Positions 1-8,497 of a stretch of 64,000 nt of DNA are shown one piece after another. The notes beneath the pieces were generated by a model. The model saw nothing but the letters and a program-made list of their open reading frames with translations. It was not told the DNA's origin and did no database searches. A program made the translations under genes and the position numbers. Origin of the DNA: Silicimonas sp. (GTDB lineage: Bacteria > Pseudomonadota > Alphaproteobacteria > Rhodobacterales > Rhodobacteraceae); NCBI GenBank assembly GCA_022820365.1, contig JAJEFO010000077.1:40336-104335 (forward strand), read 5' to 3'. The stretch's first letter is position 1; each line of letters opens with the position of its first letter.

Positions 1-1
1 T

Positions 2-163
2 CTTGCTGACATGAGGAACCTAGTCGATTTCGGGTTCCTGACCGGCATCACCATCGTCACCGCCCTGGCCGCGGACTTCGTTCTTGCGCCGGCATTGATG
101 GCACTCCGCTATCGCAGGCTGCTGAGGCCGGACGCAGCCGTACAACGGGGAGAATCCGAATGA
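2..163 (+). CDS. MMPL/RND-family exporter, C-terminal fragment
   Basis: Only the last 53 codons are inside the window; the frame is open to the left edge and stops at 161-163. The visible protein has one hydrophobic helix with the pattern DFGFLTGITIVTALAADFVL followed by a short Arg-rich tail. This is how the last transmembrane helix of MMPL-type RND lipid exporters usually ends. The stop codon overlaps the ATG of the next gene (ATGA), so the two are probably translationally coupled. The neighbours, a LolA-like protein and an outer-membrane barrel, support an exporter of lipid or hydrophobic cargo. Identification rests on a short fragment plus context. Confidence 0.6.
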   Translation, partial: LADMRNLVDFGFLTGITIVTALAADFVLAPALMALRYRRLLRPDAAVQRGESE

Positions 164-957
164 AGAGAGCCCTATCTGTCCTGATCGCCTGCATGTTCCT
201 GTCAATTTCAGGGGCGCTGGCAGCCGACGATCAGGCCTTGGAGATCATGCGGCAGGTCGATGCCGTAGATGATGGCGACAATCGCACGGCCCGCATGTCC
301 ATGACGCTGATCGACCGTGACGGAAGCACAAGAACGCGCCGGCTTCAGACATTCTTGAAGGATCGGGGCCGGGATACCCTCAACCTGATGTTCTTTCTTT
401 CGCCCGCAAATGTACGCAACACGGGATTCCTGACCCACGATTTTCGCGACCCGGACCGGGACGACGACCAATGGCTCTATCTGCCGGAGTTGCGAAAGAC
501 AAAGCGGATCGCCGGATCCAGCAAGTCACAGTCATTCATGGGCACCGATTTCTCCTTTGCGGACATGACCCGGCGCGTGACGGAGGAATGGAACTACAGG
601 CTTCTGGGCGAACGAGACGTGCGCGGCGAGTTGGCCTGGCTCATCGAGGCAACGCCGGCGTCGGCAGCGGTCAGGGAGCGCTACGGCTATGCGAAGTCGG
701 TGATGTTTGTCCGCAAGGACATCGACGTGGTGGTTCGGGCAGTCCACTGGCTGACGAAGGGCGGACAGTTGAAATACCTGGACATCACGGAGCTGGAGCG
801 CATCGACGGCATCTGGACGCGCATCGAACTCGACATGCGCACCGTGAGGAACGAGAAGACGCAGCATCGCACCGTGCTGCGCTTCGAAGACGTCCGCTAC
901 AACCAGGACCTGGACGAGGATCTCTTCACCTTGCGGCAGCTCGAAAGGGGTCTTTGA
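160..957 (+). CDS. outer membrane lipoprotein-sorting protein, LolA-like (PF17131 type)
   Basis: 265 residues with a Sec signal peptide of about 21 residues ending ALA before ADDQAL. The mature part reads as the LolA-like fold of the 'outer membrane lipoprotein-sorting protein' family. Seen are an early MSMTLIDRDG strand, the central FLSPANVRNTGFLTHD and DDQWLYLP segments, GTDFSFADM, and a C-terminal beta-rich region ending LFTLRQLERG. The family is periplasmic and is often encoded beside an MMPL exporter and a barrel protein, as here, where it is thought to carry a lipid-like cargo across the periplasm. It starts inside the stop of the MMPL gene and is followed 8 bases later by the barrel gene, so one operon is likely. 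The substrate cannot be read from sequence. Confidence 0.8.
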   Translation: MKRALSVLIACMFLSISGALAADDQALEIMRQVDAVDDGDNRTARMSMTLIDRDGSTRTRRLQTFLKDRGRDTLNLMFFLSPANVRNTGFLTHDFRDPDRDDDQWLYLPELRKTKRIAGSSKSQSFMGTDFSFADMTRRVTEEWNYRLLGERDVRGELAWLIEATPASAAVRERYGYAKSVMFVRKDIDVVVRAVHWLTKGGQLKYLDITELERIDGIWTRIELDMRTVRNEKTQHRTVLRFEDVRYNQDLDEDLFTLRQLERGL

Positions 958-965
958 ACTTTGTC

Positions 966-2381
966 ATGACACTTCGGGCCGTCCTTGTCATGATCCTTAC
1001 AGCTGGCCCTGTCTCCGCGCAGGGTGAACTCGACCGCATCCTTGAAGGCTTCGGAGATGCGCCGACGTTTCAGCCACGAGATGACATCCAGACTGTTCTG
1101 GAGGGCTTCGACACCGATACCGACGCGGCGTCGGGGCAGCCGCCCCTGCCCGAAATGCCGCCCGCCCGGCTTCGGTTCGGAGGGCGGCTCAGCCAGCGGT
1201 TCGTGCTCAATGTCGCCCATGATGCCCCGCCGCCGTCCGGCGTTGATCATCGCGGCCTGTCCTCGATGCAGTCGCGGCTGGATCTCGAAGCGGACGTCCG
1301 GCTCGGAACCGCTTGGAAGGCCCGCGTCGAAGGCCATCTCTGGCTCGATCCGGCGGCCAACGGGACATTCGACGGGAGAGACCGTCCTCCAGAATTCTCC
1401 GACGCTTACGGACGCGAGGCGGAAATCGACGAGTTCTTCCTGCAGGGGCCGGCTTCGGAGCAATTCGACCTCACGTTCGGACGTCAAATCCTGGCTTGGG
1501 GCAGGTCGGATCTCTTTCGTGCGGCGGACGTGCTCAATCCCGTCGACAACCGGCTGCCCGGCCTGGCCGACATCAAGGACCATCGGTTGCCGGTCACGGC
1601 GCTTCGGCTGGACCACTACGCGGATCCCTGGTCTATCAGCATGATCGCCATTCCCGAGCGCCGCTTTGACAAGCTTCCCGTTCCCGGCAGCGACTTCTTC
1701 GTCGGAACGGGATCGCTGCCGCCACGCGCATCGCCGGACGACGCGTTCGGTGCGCCTGAACTGGCATTGGCGCTGAACGGCACGTTTCCAGGTTGGGACA
1801 TTTCCCTTTACGCCGCACGCATGTTCGACGACCGTCCGCACCTCGCGGCAACGACTTCCGGAGAGCCGCAGCTGCACCACAACCGGATCACGATGGCCGG
1901 AGCGGCCGGAAATCTCGTGCGCGGCAGCTGGCTCATCAAGGCGGAAGCGGCGTTGTTCACCGGGCTCCGCTTTTCCGGTGCGAGCACGCAGAAATTTTCG
2001 CGCCTGACAGCGCTGGCAGGTGTCGAGTTTTCAGGAATTGCGGATACCGACATCGCCTTGGAAGCCCGGATTCACCACATTCCTGACTTTGACGACCGCC
2101 TTGCGTCAATGCCCGACGACCGTCGGCGCAACGAACCGGCAACCGGTCTCCGAATCCAGCGATCTTTCCTGAACGATACGCTTGACGCCACGTTCCTTGC
2201 GCTGACCTTCGGAGCAACCGGCGAACTCGGCGCCGTCCGCAGGCTTCAGTTCGACTACGCCTGGAGCGATGTGCTTCAGTTGTCGACCGGACTGGTCGCC
2301 TACCAGTCGGGTGAACAGACGCCATTTCGCGGAATCGGGAACAATGATCGGCTGTTTGTCACGCTCAATTTTCATTTCTGA
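966..2381 (+). CDS. outer-membrane beta-barrel protein, DUF1302-like
   Basis: 471 residues. ATG 966 was chosen because it opens a clear signal peptide (VLVMILTAGPVSA, cleavage before Q). The frame is open back to 471 but that part only overlaps the previous gene. The mature protein has alternating amphipathic strands (for example RLRFGGRLSQRFVLN, FDLTFGRQILAWGRSDLFR). It ends in a phenylalanine after VTLNFHF, the terminal-aromatic signature of outer-membrane barrels inserted by BamA. FGRQILAWGRSDLF and the following DVLNPVDNR resemble the DUF1302/alginate-export-type barrels that accompany MMPL transporters. It is probably the outer-membrane partner of the upstream exporter and LolA-like protein. 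Exact family membership is inferred. Confidence 0.7.
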   Translation: MTLRAVLVMILTAGPVSAQGELDRILEGFGDAPTFQPRDDIQTVLEGFDTDTDAASGQPPLPEMPPARLRFGGRLSQRFVLNVAHDAPPPSGVDHRGLSSMQSRLDLEADVRLGTAWKARVEGHLWLDPAANGTFDGRDRPPEFSDAYGREAEIDEFFLQGPASEQFDLTFGRQILAWGRSDLFRAADVLNPVDNRLPGLADIKDHRLPVTALRLDHYADPWSISMIAIPERRFDKLPVPGSDFFVGTGSLPPRASPDDAFGAPELALALNGTFPGWDISLYAARMFDDRPHLAATTSGEPQLHHNRITMAGAAGNLVRGSWLIKAEAALFTGLRFSGASTQKFSRLTALAGVEFSGIADTDIALEARIHHIPDFDDRLASMPDDRRRNEPATGLRIQRSFLNDTLDATFLALTFGATGELGAVRRLQFDYAWSDVLQLSTGLVAYQSGEQTPFRGIGNNDRLFVTLNFHF

Positions 2382-2390
2382 CTTGTACCA

Positions 2391-3737
2391 GTGAATGGTA
2401 GGGTCGACTTGATGAACGCTATTATCCAGAGCCTGAATCTTCCAGAATTCCGCGCCGGCCTCGAAGAGTGGTTCGTCACCGACGTGCTGTCGGCCGATAA
2501 CGCGGCCCAGGCGGGGCTGATCCTGCTGGCGCTGCTGCTCGGCCGAATGCTGGGCCCGAGGCTGCGCCGCGCCATCGATGCGGCATCAAGGATCCAAACG
2601 CGGCATGCCGAGTTGCATGGCTTCGTCGATCGTCTCTCTGCACTGTCTACCCCGATCGTCGTCCTCGTGTTCCTGTGGATTGCCGTCGAGGCAGGAGCGC
2701 AATCGCAATTGTTCGGCTATCGCCTCACTCAGATCGCGGCGAGCCTTGCCGGCGCCTGGGTGGCGATCCGGCTGGTTTCGGGGTTCATCAGCAACGATCT
2801 CGTAGCCCGGCTGGTTGCGTGGATCGCATGGATTTTCGCCGCGCTGGTCGCCTTGGGGCTGTTTGAGGTGACGATCACTTTGCTCGACGGCATCGGGATG
2901 ACCTTTGGGCAGGTTAGAATTTCGCTGCTCGCCATAGCGAAAGGCACCTTGGCCCTAGGGGTTCTGCTGTGGATGGTGCTGGTGCTTTCCAACCTTCTCG
3001 AGAGGCAGATCAAGCGGTCGGAGAATCTCACGCCGACGGTCCAGGTGCTGGTTTCCAAGATCGTCAAGATCGTGCTCGTGACCTTTGCGTTCCTGGTCGC
3101 CATCGGCAGCCTGGGAATCGACCTCACGGCGCTCACTGTGTTCGGCGGCGCACTCGGCATCGGCGTTGGGATCGGCCTGCAGAAGATCGTGTCCAACCTG
3201 ATCAGCGGCCTCCTGCTGCTGATGGACAAGTCGATCAAGCCGAATGACGTCATTGCGGTTGGCAACACCTACGGCTGGGTCGCTTCGCTTGGTGCGCGCT
3301 ACGCGGCGGTCCGGACACGCGACGGCGTCGAGTATCTCATTCCGAACGAAGAGCTGATCACTCAGCGTGTCGAGAACTGGTCGCACAGCGACAAGGCGGT
3401 GCGGCTCTGCATCCCGGTCGGAATTTCGTATTCCTGCGATGTGCGGCTCGCGATGGACCTTTGCCGCAAAGCGTCGGAGAAGGTCGAGCGGGTATTGGAA
3501 GACCCGCCACCCCGATGCCTGCTGAGGGGTTTCGGAGAGAGCGCGATTGACCTCGAGATCCGCATCTGGATCAATGATCCGGCCAGGGGCCGTGCCAACG
3601 TCATCAGCGAAGTGCTGCTGCAGGTCTGGGACCTGTTCCGCGAGCACGGCATCCAGGTCCCCTTCCCGCAGCGCGACCTGCATTTGAAATCGAGCAGCAT
3701 TCACCTGTCGTCCGAGATTTCCGAACAGCCTCCGTGA
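2391..3737 (+). CDS. mechanosensitive ion channel, MscS family
   Basis: Up to 448 residues from GTG 2391; ATG 2412 in the same frame is an equally plausible start and neither has a strong ribosome site. Several N-terminal hydrophobic helices precede the MscS core. The pore helix is glycine/alanine rich (FGGALGIGVGIGLQKIV, about residues 250-268) and is followed by the beta-domain start LLLLMDKSIKPNDVI. The C-terminal alpha/beta vestibule follows, with RTRDGVEYLIPNEELI and VENWSH. MscS channels sit in the inner membrane and release solutes on hypo-osmotic shock. The protein is longer than E. coli MscS (286 aa) because of extra N-terminal helices. It is only 9 bases after the barrel gene, but functional linkage is not evident. 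Confidence 0.9.
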   Translation: MNGRVDLMNAIIQSLNLPEFRAGLEEWFVTDVLSADNAAQAGLILLALLLGRMLGPRLRRAIDAASRIQTRHAELHGFVDRLSALSTPIVVLVFLWIAVEAGAQSQLFGYRLTQIAASLAGAWVAIRLVSGFISNDLVARLVAWIAWIFAALVALGLFEVTITLLDGIGMTFGQVRISLLAIAKGTLALGVLLWMVLVLSNLLERQIKRSENLTPTVQVLVSKIVKIVLVTFAFLVAIGSLGIDLTALTVFGGALGIGVGIGLQKIVSNLISGLLLLMDKSIKPNDVIAVGNTYGWVASLGARYAAVRTRDGVEYLIPNEELITQRVENWSHSDKAVRLCIPVGISYSCDVRLAMDLCRKASEKVERVLEDPPPRCLLRGFGESAIDLEIRIWINDPARGRANVISEVLLQVWDLFREHGIQVPFPQRDLHLKSSSIHLSSEISEQPP

Positions 3738-3946
3738 GTGCGGCGGTTCCGAGGGTTCGGACAGCGACCTGCCGCAGCATCGCGTCTCTTGGCGACCGGT
3801 TTGCCATGCCGCAACGCCGCGCAGCCTTGACGCTACGACGGGATATCGGGGCTGCAGTGCCGGGGGCCGATCCTGTAAGAGAGCCGCAGGCAAGGTGCGG
3901 CATCCTTGGCGGGGTCGTGCCGGTAGAGAGAGCGAGGGAACGGGAA

Positions 3947-4708
3947 ATGGCGGCCAACGCGGAAACGAAGAGCTTGGCGGTCCTGATCGACGCCGACAAT
4001 ACCAGCGCGAAGCACGCGCAGCCGATTTTCGAGGAGATCGTCAAGTTGGGCGAGGCCAACGTGCGGCGCATTTACGGCGACTTTTCAGGAGGCCGTCTTT
4101 CGGGCTGGGACGAAGCGGTCCAGTCGCTGGCGATCCTGCAGCACCAGCAGCGCAGCAACTCGCGGGGCAAGAACGCCTCTGACATCGCGCTGGTGATCGA
4201 CGCGATGGACCTCATGCACAAGCGCACCCTTGACGGGGTCGTACTGGTCAGTTCGGACAGCGACTTCACGCGCCTCGCGCAGCGGCTGCGCGAGGAAGGC
4301 CTGGAGGTGTACGGCTTCGGCGAGCGCAAGGCGGTGGAGGCTTTCCGCAACGCCTGCAACCGGTTCATCTACGTGGAGAACCTCATGGAGACCGGACCAG
4401 ACAAGGGTAGTGCGGAACTGGCCAAGAGCGCCCAGAGGAAGGACCCTCCGCGCAAGGCGCGGAAGATCATCGCGGACGCGATCGGGGAGCCGGACGCCGA
4501 CGGATGGGAGAACCTGGGCAGCGTCGGGCAGCGGATCCAGGGCGCGCATCCGGATTTTGACCCTCGCAGCTACGGCTGTGCCAACCTGAGCACACTGGTC
4601 GAGAGGTCCGGCGGGTTCGACATCCGGAAGGACTCGGGCAACGTTCGTGTCCGCCGCAAGGCCGCAGCGCGGAAGGGATCGGACGCAGGCAAGGGTCCTG
4701 CGGCGTGA
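3947..4708 (+). CDS. NYN-domain protein with C-terminal OST-HTH/LOTUS domain
   Basis: 253 residues from ATG 3947, preceded by a purine-rich GAGGGAACGGGAA; the frame is open upstream to 3734 but that part is not protein-like. Residues 8-145 form a NYN (DUF88, limkain-b1/LabA-like) PIN-type nuclease fold. Its acidic residues are Asp15 and Asp17 in LIDADN, Asp79 in NASDIALVIDAMD, and Asp104 and Asp106 in SSDSDF. Residues about 170-240 (ARKIIADAIGEP to GNVRVRRK) match an OST-HTH/LOTUS domain, a small RNA-binding winged helix. The family is therefore expected to act on RNA, possibly as a metal-dependent RNase, but bacterial members are mostly uncharacterised. A second NYN gene lies 230 bases downstream under its own promoter. 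Confidence 0.85.
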   Translation: MAANAETKSLAVLIDADNTSAKHAQPIFEEIVKLGEANVRRIYGDFSGGRLSGWDEAVQSLAILQHQQRSNSRGKNASDIALVIDAMDLMHKRTLDGVVLVSSDSDFTRLAQRLREEGLEVYGFGERKAVEAFRNACNRFIYVENLMETGPDKGSAELAKSAQRKDPPRKARKIIADAIGEPDADGWENLGSVGQRIQGAHPDFDPRSYGCANLSTLVERSGGFDIRKDSGNVRVRRKAAARKGSDAGKGPAA

Positions 4709-4842
4709 CACAGCAGAGTTCGGGCGAGGACGCGGAGCGGGTGCCCGCAGGTGCTTAGGATCGGTTTGGCGAGATGCCGGAAAGGGCCTAGTACCGTGAC
4801 GCGCCGGCATGGCGGCGAAAGATTCGTCATGCCGTCGGGGTA

Positions 4843-4871
4843 TTGACGATTGGACTAGGCATGCATATAGA
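4843..4871 (+). promoter_or_regulatory. predicted sigma-70 promoter of the second NYN gene
   Basis: TTGACG at 4843-4848 and TATAGA at 4866-4871 are separated by exactly 17 bases. Transcription would start near 4878, about 60 bases before the ATG at 4938. This supports 4938 rather than the upstream in-frame ATG at 4809 as the start of the gene. Confidence 0.5.
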
Positions 4872-4887
4872 ATCATCTGCAATTGTT

Positions 4888-4920
4888 CCCCGCCGGACTC
4901 GCCGAAAGGCCCCGGCGGGG
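4888..4920 (+). promoter_or_regulatory. 9-bp GC-rich hairpin in the 5' leader of the second NYN gene
   Basis: CCCCGCCGG at 4888-4896 is the exact reverse complement of CCGGCGGGG at 4912-4920, with a 15-base loop. It lies between the predicted start of transcription and the ATG at 4938, and is followed by TTATT rather than a long U tract. It could be a leader structure bound or cut by an RNA-acting protein, an attenuator, or a weak terminator of the upstream gene. Confidence 0.5.
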
Positions 4921-4937
4921 TTATTGGGTCAAGAGTG

Positions 4938-5567
4938 ATGCCGGAAGAGCCGACAGTGAAGCGCGCCGTCTCCTTTTTCGACGGCCAGAACCTGTTCCGA
5001 CATGCCAAGGACGCATTCGGCCATCATCATCCAAACTACGATCCGGTAAGGCTCGCAGCAGCCGTCTGCGACGCGAACGGATGGATCTCTGCCGCCGTGC
5101 GCTTCTACACCGGAGTGCCCGAGGCGAAGAGCTCCCCGATGTGGCATGGCTACTGGACCCGGCGACTGACCGCGTTGCGTCGCGCCGGGGTGGACGTGAC
5201 GGCCCGACGGCTGAGCAGCAGGATCGAGCGGGTCCACCTCCCGGACGGCACGACGCACGCGGTGCCAGTGCAGAGGGAGAAGGGGATCGACCTCCGGCTC
5301 GGTCTGGACGTTGTGCGGCTTGCGCGAAACCGCGATCTCGACGTGGCGGTAGTGTTCAGCCAGGATCAGGATCTGGCCGAGGTGGCGCGCGAGGTCAGGG
5401 ACATCGCAAGAAGCCAGGGTCGCTGGTTGAAGATTGTCTCGGCATTTCCGCACGGGGACCGGGCCACTTCGGCGCGAGGGATCGACCGCACGGACTGGTT
5501 CCGGATGGACCGCGCATTCTACGATGCCTGCCTGGACCCGAGGGACTACAGGCCGGGCAGGCGGTAG
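4938..5567 (+). CDS. NYN-domain protein (DUF88/LabA-like)
   Basis: 209 residues from ATG 4938, chosen because a good promoter (4843-4871) lies upstream and the extension back to 4809 is not protein-like. The whole protein is one NYN domain. VSFFDGQNLF (Asp15) opens the fold, QREKGIDLRLGLD (Asp118) gives the central acidic residue, and VVFSQDQDL (Asp143, Asp145) the C-terminal acidic pair. These residues form the metal site of PIN/NYN nucleases. No LOTUS domain follows, unlike the neighbour at 3947-4708. The two are different NYN subfamilies, not recent duplicates. Function is probably RNA processing or decay; the substrate is unknown. Confidence 0.85.
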   Translation: MPEEPTVKRAVSFFDGQNLFRHAKDAFGHHHPNYDPVRLAAAVCDANGWISAAVRFYTGVPEAKSSPMWHGYWTRRLTALRRAGVDVTARRLSSRIERVHLPDGTTHAVPVQREKGIDLRLGLDVVRLARNRDLDVAVVFSQDQDLAEVAREVRDIARSQGRWLKIVSAFPHGDRATSARGIDRTDWFRMDRAFYDACLDPRDYRPGRR

Positions 5568-5716
5568 GAGACGGAGGCGCGGAACTGCCGGATATCCCGA
5601 CTTCGGGCAATGCCTGCAGAGGTCGGGCTGTCGCAGGCGAAATTCTCAAGTCCAGCAATTGCATCAGATGAGACGCCGGCTTCGTTCCGGCGGGAGCACG
5701 GAAGATGCGATTTCGG

Positions 5717-6088
5717 TCAGCTGTCGGCAGGGTCGACTGACAATGCCAGGTCTTCAACGGCTCGGGCAGCGACTTCTGCAGGATCAGGCGGCTTGGCAGC
5801 CCTTTCCGGCGCCTGGTTGCCGTCCATCCATTCCGCCAGCTCGTCCCAGCGTTCGGCAACATGCAGGCAGCACAGCCTGAAAATGAACCAGCAGGCGAAG
5901 AACGCGTCCGCGCAATTACAGGCCTCGTCCGAGACAAGTCCATGAGCCGCCTGGTCCCTGCGAGCGGGGCCGCCCCGGAAATGGAACAGGTTGTCAATCT
6001 CGAAGACAATGGCCGGACAGAGTATTTTCTCGAGCGAAACGCGATCCTTCTCGAGCATGACGAACAGGCTCCGGTTTTCCTGCGTCAT
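5717..6088 (-). CDS. small hypothetical protein, cysteine-containing
   Basis: 123 residues from ATG 6088, which is preceded by GGAAGAG five bases upstream; the frame stays open further upstream but that part looks non-coding. Residues roughly 50-80 carry four cysteines and many aromatics (CNCADAFFACWF, FRLCCLHVAERW), followed by a Pro/Ala-rich, acidic C-terminus. I recognise no family. It is convergent with the NYN gene at 4938-5567. It could be a real narrow-distribution protein or a chance frame; the ribosome site and plausible composition favour a gene. Confidence 0.45.
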   Translation of the reverse strand: MTQENRSLFVMLEKDRVSLEKILCPAIVFEIDNLFHFRGGPARRDQAAHGLVSDEACNCADAFFACWFIFRLCCLHVAERWDELAEWMDGNQAPERAAKPPDPAEVAARAVEDLALSVDPADS

Positions 6089-6485
6089 GTCGCTCTTCCG
6101 TAATGGGGCCCTCATATTGCGGTCGTTTCTATGTTGCAGTGACTCAGAAGAGTCAGGGTTAACAGAGGCATCGCTGGACTCTCCGCTACATTTCATTTGG
6201 GAAGCCGCCCGCATTGGATGACCGGATCTCCAGTGATGAGGTGTAAATTCGATCTCAGTCTCCTGTTCGCCTTTCCGATTTTTTGACCCGCTCAGACGCC
6301 TCCCGGCTGCCCGTATTGCGACCCGTGTTTCTGCTGGTTCAGGCGGAGGAGCCCGTCCTCCCCTTGCATGCAAGGCCGAAGCAGAACGAGGAATTGCGGC
6401 GAGCCGGAACCATGATCAGGGGATCGGGCCTCTTCGGCTCACCGCAACATAATCCAATTCGCTCAGAGCGCGTCGAGAAAAGCCA
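6089..6485. other. gene-free stretch between hypothetical and IS110 remnant
   Basis: About 400 bases with no frame that reads as a protein on either strand. It holds the upstream region of the minus-strand hypothetical and abuts the IS110 remnant. It may contain decayed mobile DNA, but I can identify none beyond 6486. Confidence 0.4.
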
Positions 6486-6680
6486 TCAGCCCCGCGTCTG
6501 CGACAGGGGGCCGGCCTTCAGGCCGACTGCGGTGATCCTGCCAGGCAGCTCGCCCAGGTGCTCGGCGAGGGATCCGGGGTCGGAAGGCACCTTTGCCTCG
6601 CTGACGATCTCGCCATTGGCGTTGAGCGCGCAAACCGATGTGCTTGCCGTGAACACGTCCAATCCGGTAAAGAATTCCAT
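6486..6680 (-). pseudogene. IS110-family transposase, N-terminal remnant
   Basis: A 64-codon fragment starting at ATG 6680. FFTGLDVFTASTSVCAL, NGEIVSEAKVPSDP and the end AVGLKAGPLSQ match the start of IS110 transposases, including the first catalytic aspartate in GLDV of the RuvC-like DEDD domain. The reading frame stops after GPLSQTRG at 6486-6488, where a full transposase continues for about 280 more residues. No remaining transposase domain, serine motif or recognisable end lies nearby. It marks an old insertion that has been deleted down to its 5' end. Confidence 0.75.
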
Positions 6681-6958
6681 TGTCGTTGTCCTTTCTTTCG
6701 TAACGGAATCGGGAAGCGTTCCTTCCGGAACGCCTCCGCCACCCACAATAGCACATGTTGTGCGTGGCAAGGACCACGACACCAAACCGGCGACCTTTCG
6801 AACCCGACCTGCGCCGGCCTGATTCGCCGCTCCATTACGGCATCTTGCTTGTGAACTGTTGCGTTGGTTGCTTGATCATGATGCAGTCAGGCGGGCTATT
6901 GACGTCATGTAATGATCGCGCACTTCGCGTCATTGTCGGCTTGAGTCGCGTCAGTGCA

Positions 6959-8497
6959 TCACGAAAATGCCTCGGGCGCGGATGCTCTCCTCTTCGCAAC
7001 AAATGCCTCCAAGCCCTCCGCGATGCCCGGGTCGATTGCTGGCTGTTCGTAATGTGCAAGCAGCGTCGCAACGCGTTCGGCCGCAAGCGCCTGGGTGTCG
7101 CGTCCGCCTTCTTCCGCCCAGGTTTCGAACGGCTTGTAGTCGAGAAGGTCGCTGCGCCAGAAAGCAGTCTGGAAATTTGCCTGCGTATGGGCGCAACCCA
7201 GATAGTGTCCGCCCGGCCCGACCTCGCGCATCGCGTCCATTCCCTGGCCGTTCTCCGACACGTCGATTCCCTCCGCCAGCTTGTGCAGGATGCCCAACTG
7301 GTCGACGTCCATGACGAATTTCTCAAAACTTGCCACCAGCCCGCCTTCCAGCCAGCCAGCGGCATGCAGCATGAAGTTCACGCCTGAAAGAAGCCCGACA
7401 TTGAGGCTGTTCGCACTTTCGTATGCCGCCTGTGCGTCGGGAAGCTTCGAGCCGCAGAATGCGCCTGCGGACCGATAGGGCAAGTTCATCCTGCGCACGA
7501 TCTGTCCCATTCCGAGCGTGACCTGGGCGGCTTCTGGCGTACCAAAGGTCGGCGCGCCGGAATTCATGTCGATCGACGCGACGAACGTGCCCGCGATGAC
7601 CGGCGCGCCCTTGCGGACAAGCTGGCTGTAGGCAACGCCTGCCAGCACCTCCGCGGTCACCTGCGTCAGCGTGCCGGCCACGGAAACCGGCGACATTGCC
7701 CCACCGACAATGAACGGCGAGAGGATCGAAGCCTGGTTTGCCGCTGCATAGACCTCCATGGCCCCCATCATCGTGTTGTCAAAGGTGAGCGGCGAGTTGA
7801 CGTTGATGAGGGACGTCATCACCGTGTTTTTGGACACGAATTCCTTTCCGAACAGAATCTCGCACATCTCGACCGAATCCTGTGCCCGATGCGGTTCGGT
7901 CACGGACCCCATGAACGGCTTGTCGGAGAGCGTCATGTGGGCATGGAGCATGTCGAGATGGCGGACGTTGACCGGCACGTCGGTAGGCTCGCAAACCGTG
8001 CCACCGGAATGATGCAGCCACTTCGAGACGTAACCCAGGCGCACGAAGTTCCTGAAGTCCTCGATCGTCGCGTAGCGTCGCCCGCCTGCCGCGTCGCGCA
8101 CGAAAGGTGGGCCGTAGACGGGTGCCAGCACGAGGTTGTCGCCGCCGATCTCGACGTTGCGTTCGGGATTTCGGGCATGCTGGACGTAGCTCGACGGCGC
8201 CAAGCTGCATAGCTCCCCGGCGAGACCCTTCGGCAAGCGCACACGATCGCCAACGACTTCTGCGCCCGCATCGCGCCAGCGATCGAGCGCCGCCGGATTC
8301 TCCGCGAAGACGACCCCGATCTCCTCCAGGATCCCCTCTGCATTGGATTCGATGATCTGAAGCGCTTCCTCGTCTAGGATCTCGAGGTTTGGCACCCGTC
8401 GCTCGATGTACTTCGCCGCCTCCATCCGAACTGCCGTTCGTTCCGCTCTTCGGGCGGCACCACCACCACGGCCACGCCTGACTCTGCCATCCGCCAT
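6959..8497 (-). CDS. trimethylamine methyltransferase (MttB) superfamily protein, non-pyrrolysine
   Basis: 512 residues from ATG 8497, which has GGAG eight bases upstream; ATG 8518 is a weaker alternative. The N-terminus with [14 protein letters not shown] and [13 protein letters not shown] is typical of alphaproteobacterial MttB homologues. The body contains [21 protein letters not shown] and [16 protein letters not shown] near the C-terminus. There is no in-frame amber codon, so it is not the pyrrolysine-containing TMA enzyme. Characterised non-pyl members (MtgB, MtpB, MtcB, MtyB) demethylate quaternary amines such as glycine betaine or carnitine onto a corrinoid protein. No corrinoid protein or reductive activator is nearby, so substrate and partner are open. 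It is divergent from guaA. Confidence 0.85.
   Translation of the reverse strand: MADGRVRRGRGGGAARRAERTAVRMEAAKYIERRVPNLEILDEEALQIIESNAEGILEEIGVVFAENPAALDRWRDAGAEVVGDRVRLPKGLAGELCSLAPSSYVQHARNPERNVEIGGDNLVLAPVYGPPFVRDAAGGRRYATIEDFRNFVRLGYVSKWLHHSGGTVCEPTDVPVNVRHLDMLHAHMTLSDKPFMGSVTEPHRAQDSVEMCEILFGKEFVSKNTVMTSLINVNSPLTFDNTMMGAMEVYAAANQASILSPFIVGGAMSPVSVAGTLTQVTAEVLAGVAYSQLVRKGAPVIAGTFVASIDMNSGAPTFGTPEAAQVTLGMGQIVRRMNLPYRSAGAFCGSKLPDAQAAYESANSLNVGLLSGVNFMLHAAGWLEGGLVASFEKFVMDVDQLGILHKLAEGIDVSENGQGMDAMREVGPGGHYLGCAHTQANFQTAFWRSDLLDYKPFETWAEEGGRDTQALAAERVATLLAHYEQPAIDPGIAEGLEAFVAKRRASAPEAFS

Noticed and set aside
471..965. N-terminal extension of the outer-membrane barrel gene (frame open from 471)
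   Set aside because: It overlaps the LolA-like gene over its whole length and has no protein-like composition; ATG 966 opens a clean signal peptide.
4709..4842. Start of the second NYN gene at 4809
   Set aside because: It would begin upstream of the predicted promoter, and the extra residues do not resemble a protein domain.
6463..6777. Alternative minus-strand frame across the IS110 remnant
   Set aside because: It is the wrong frame; the transposase match is in the frame starting at 6680.
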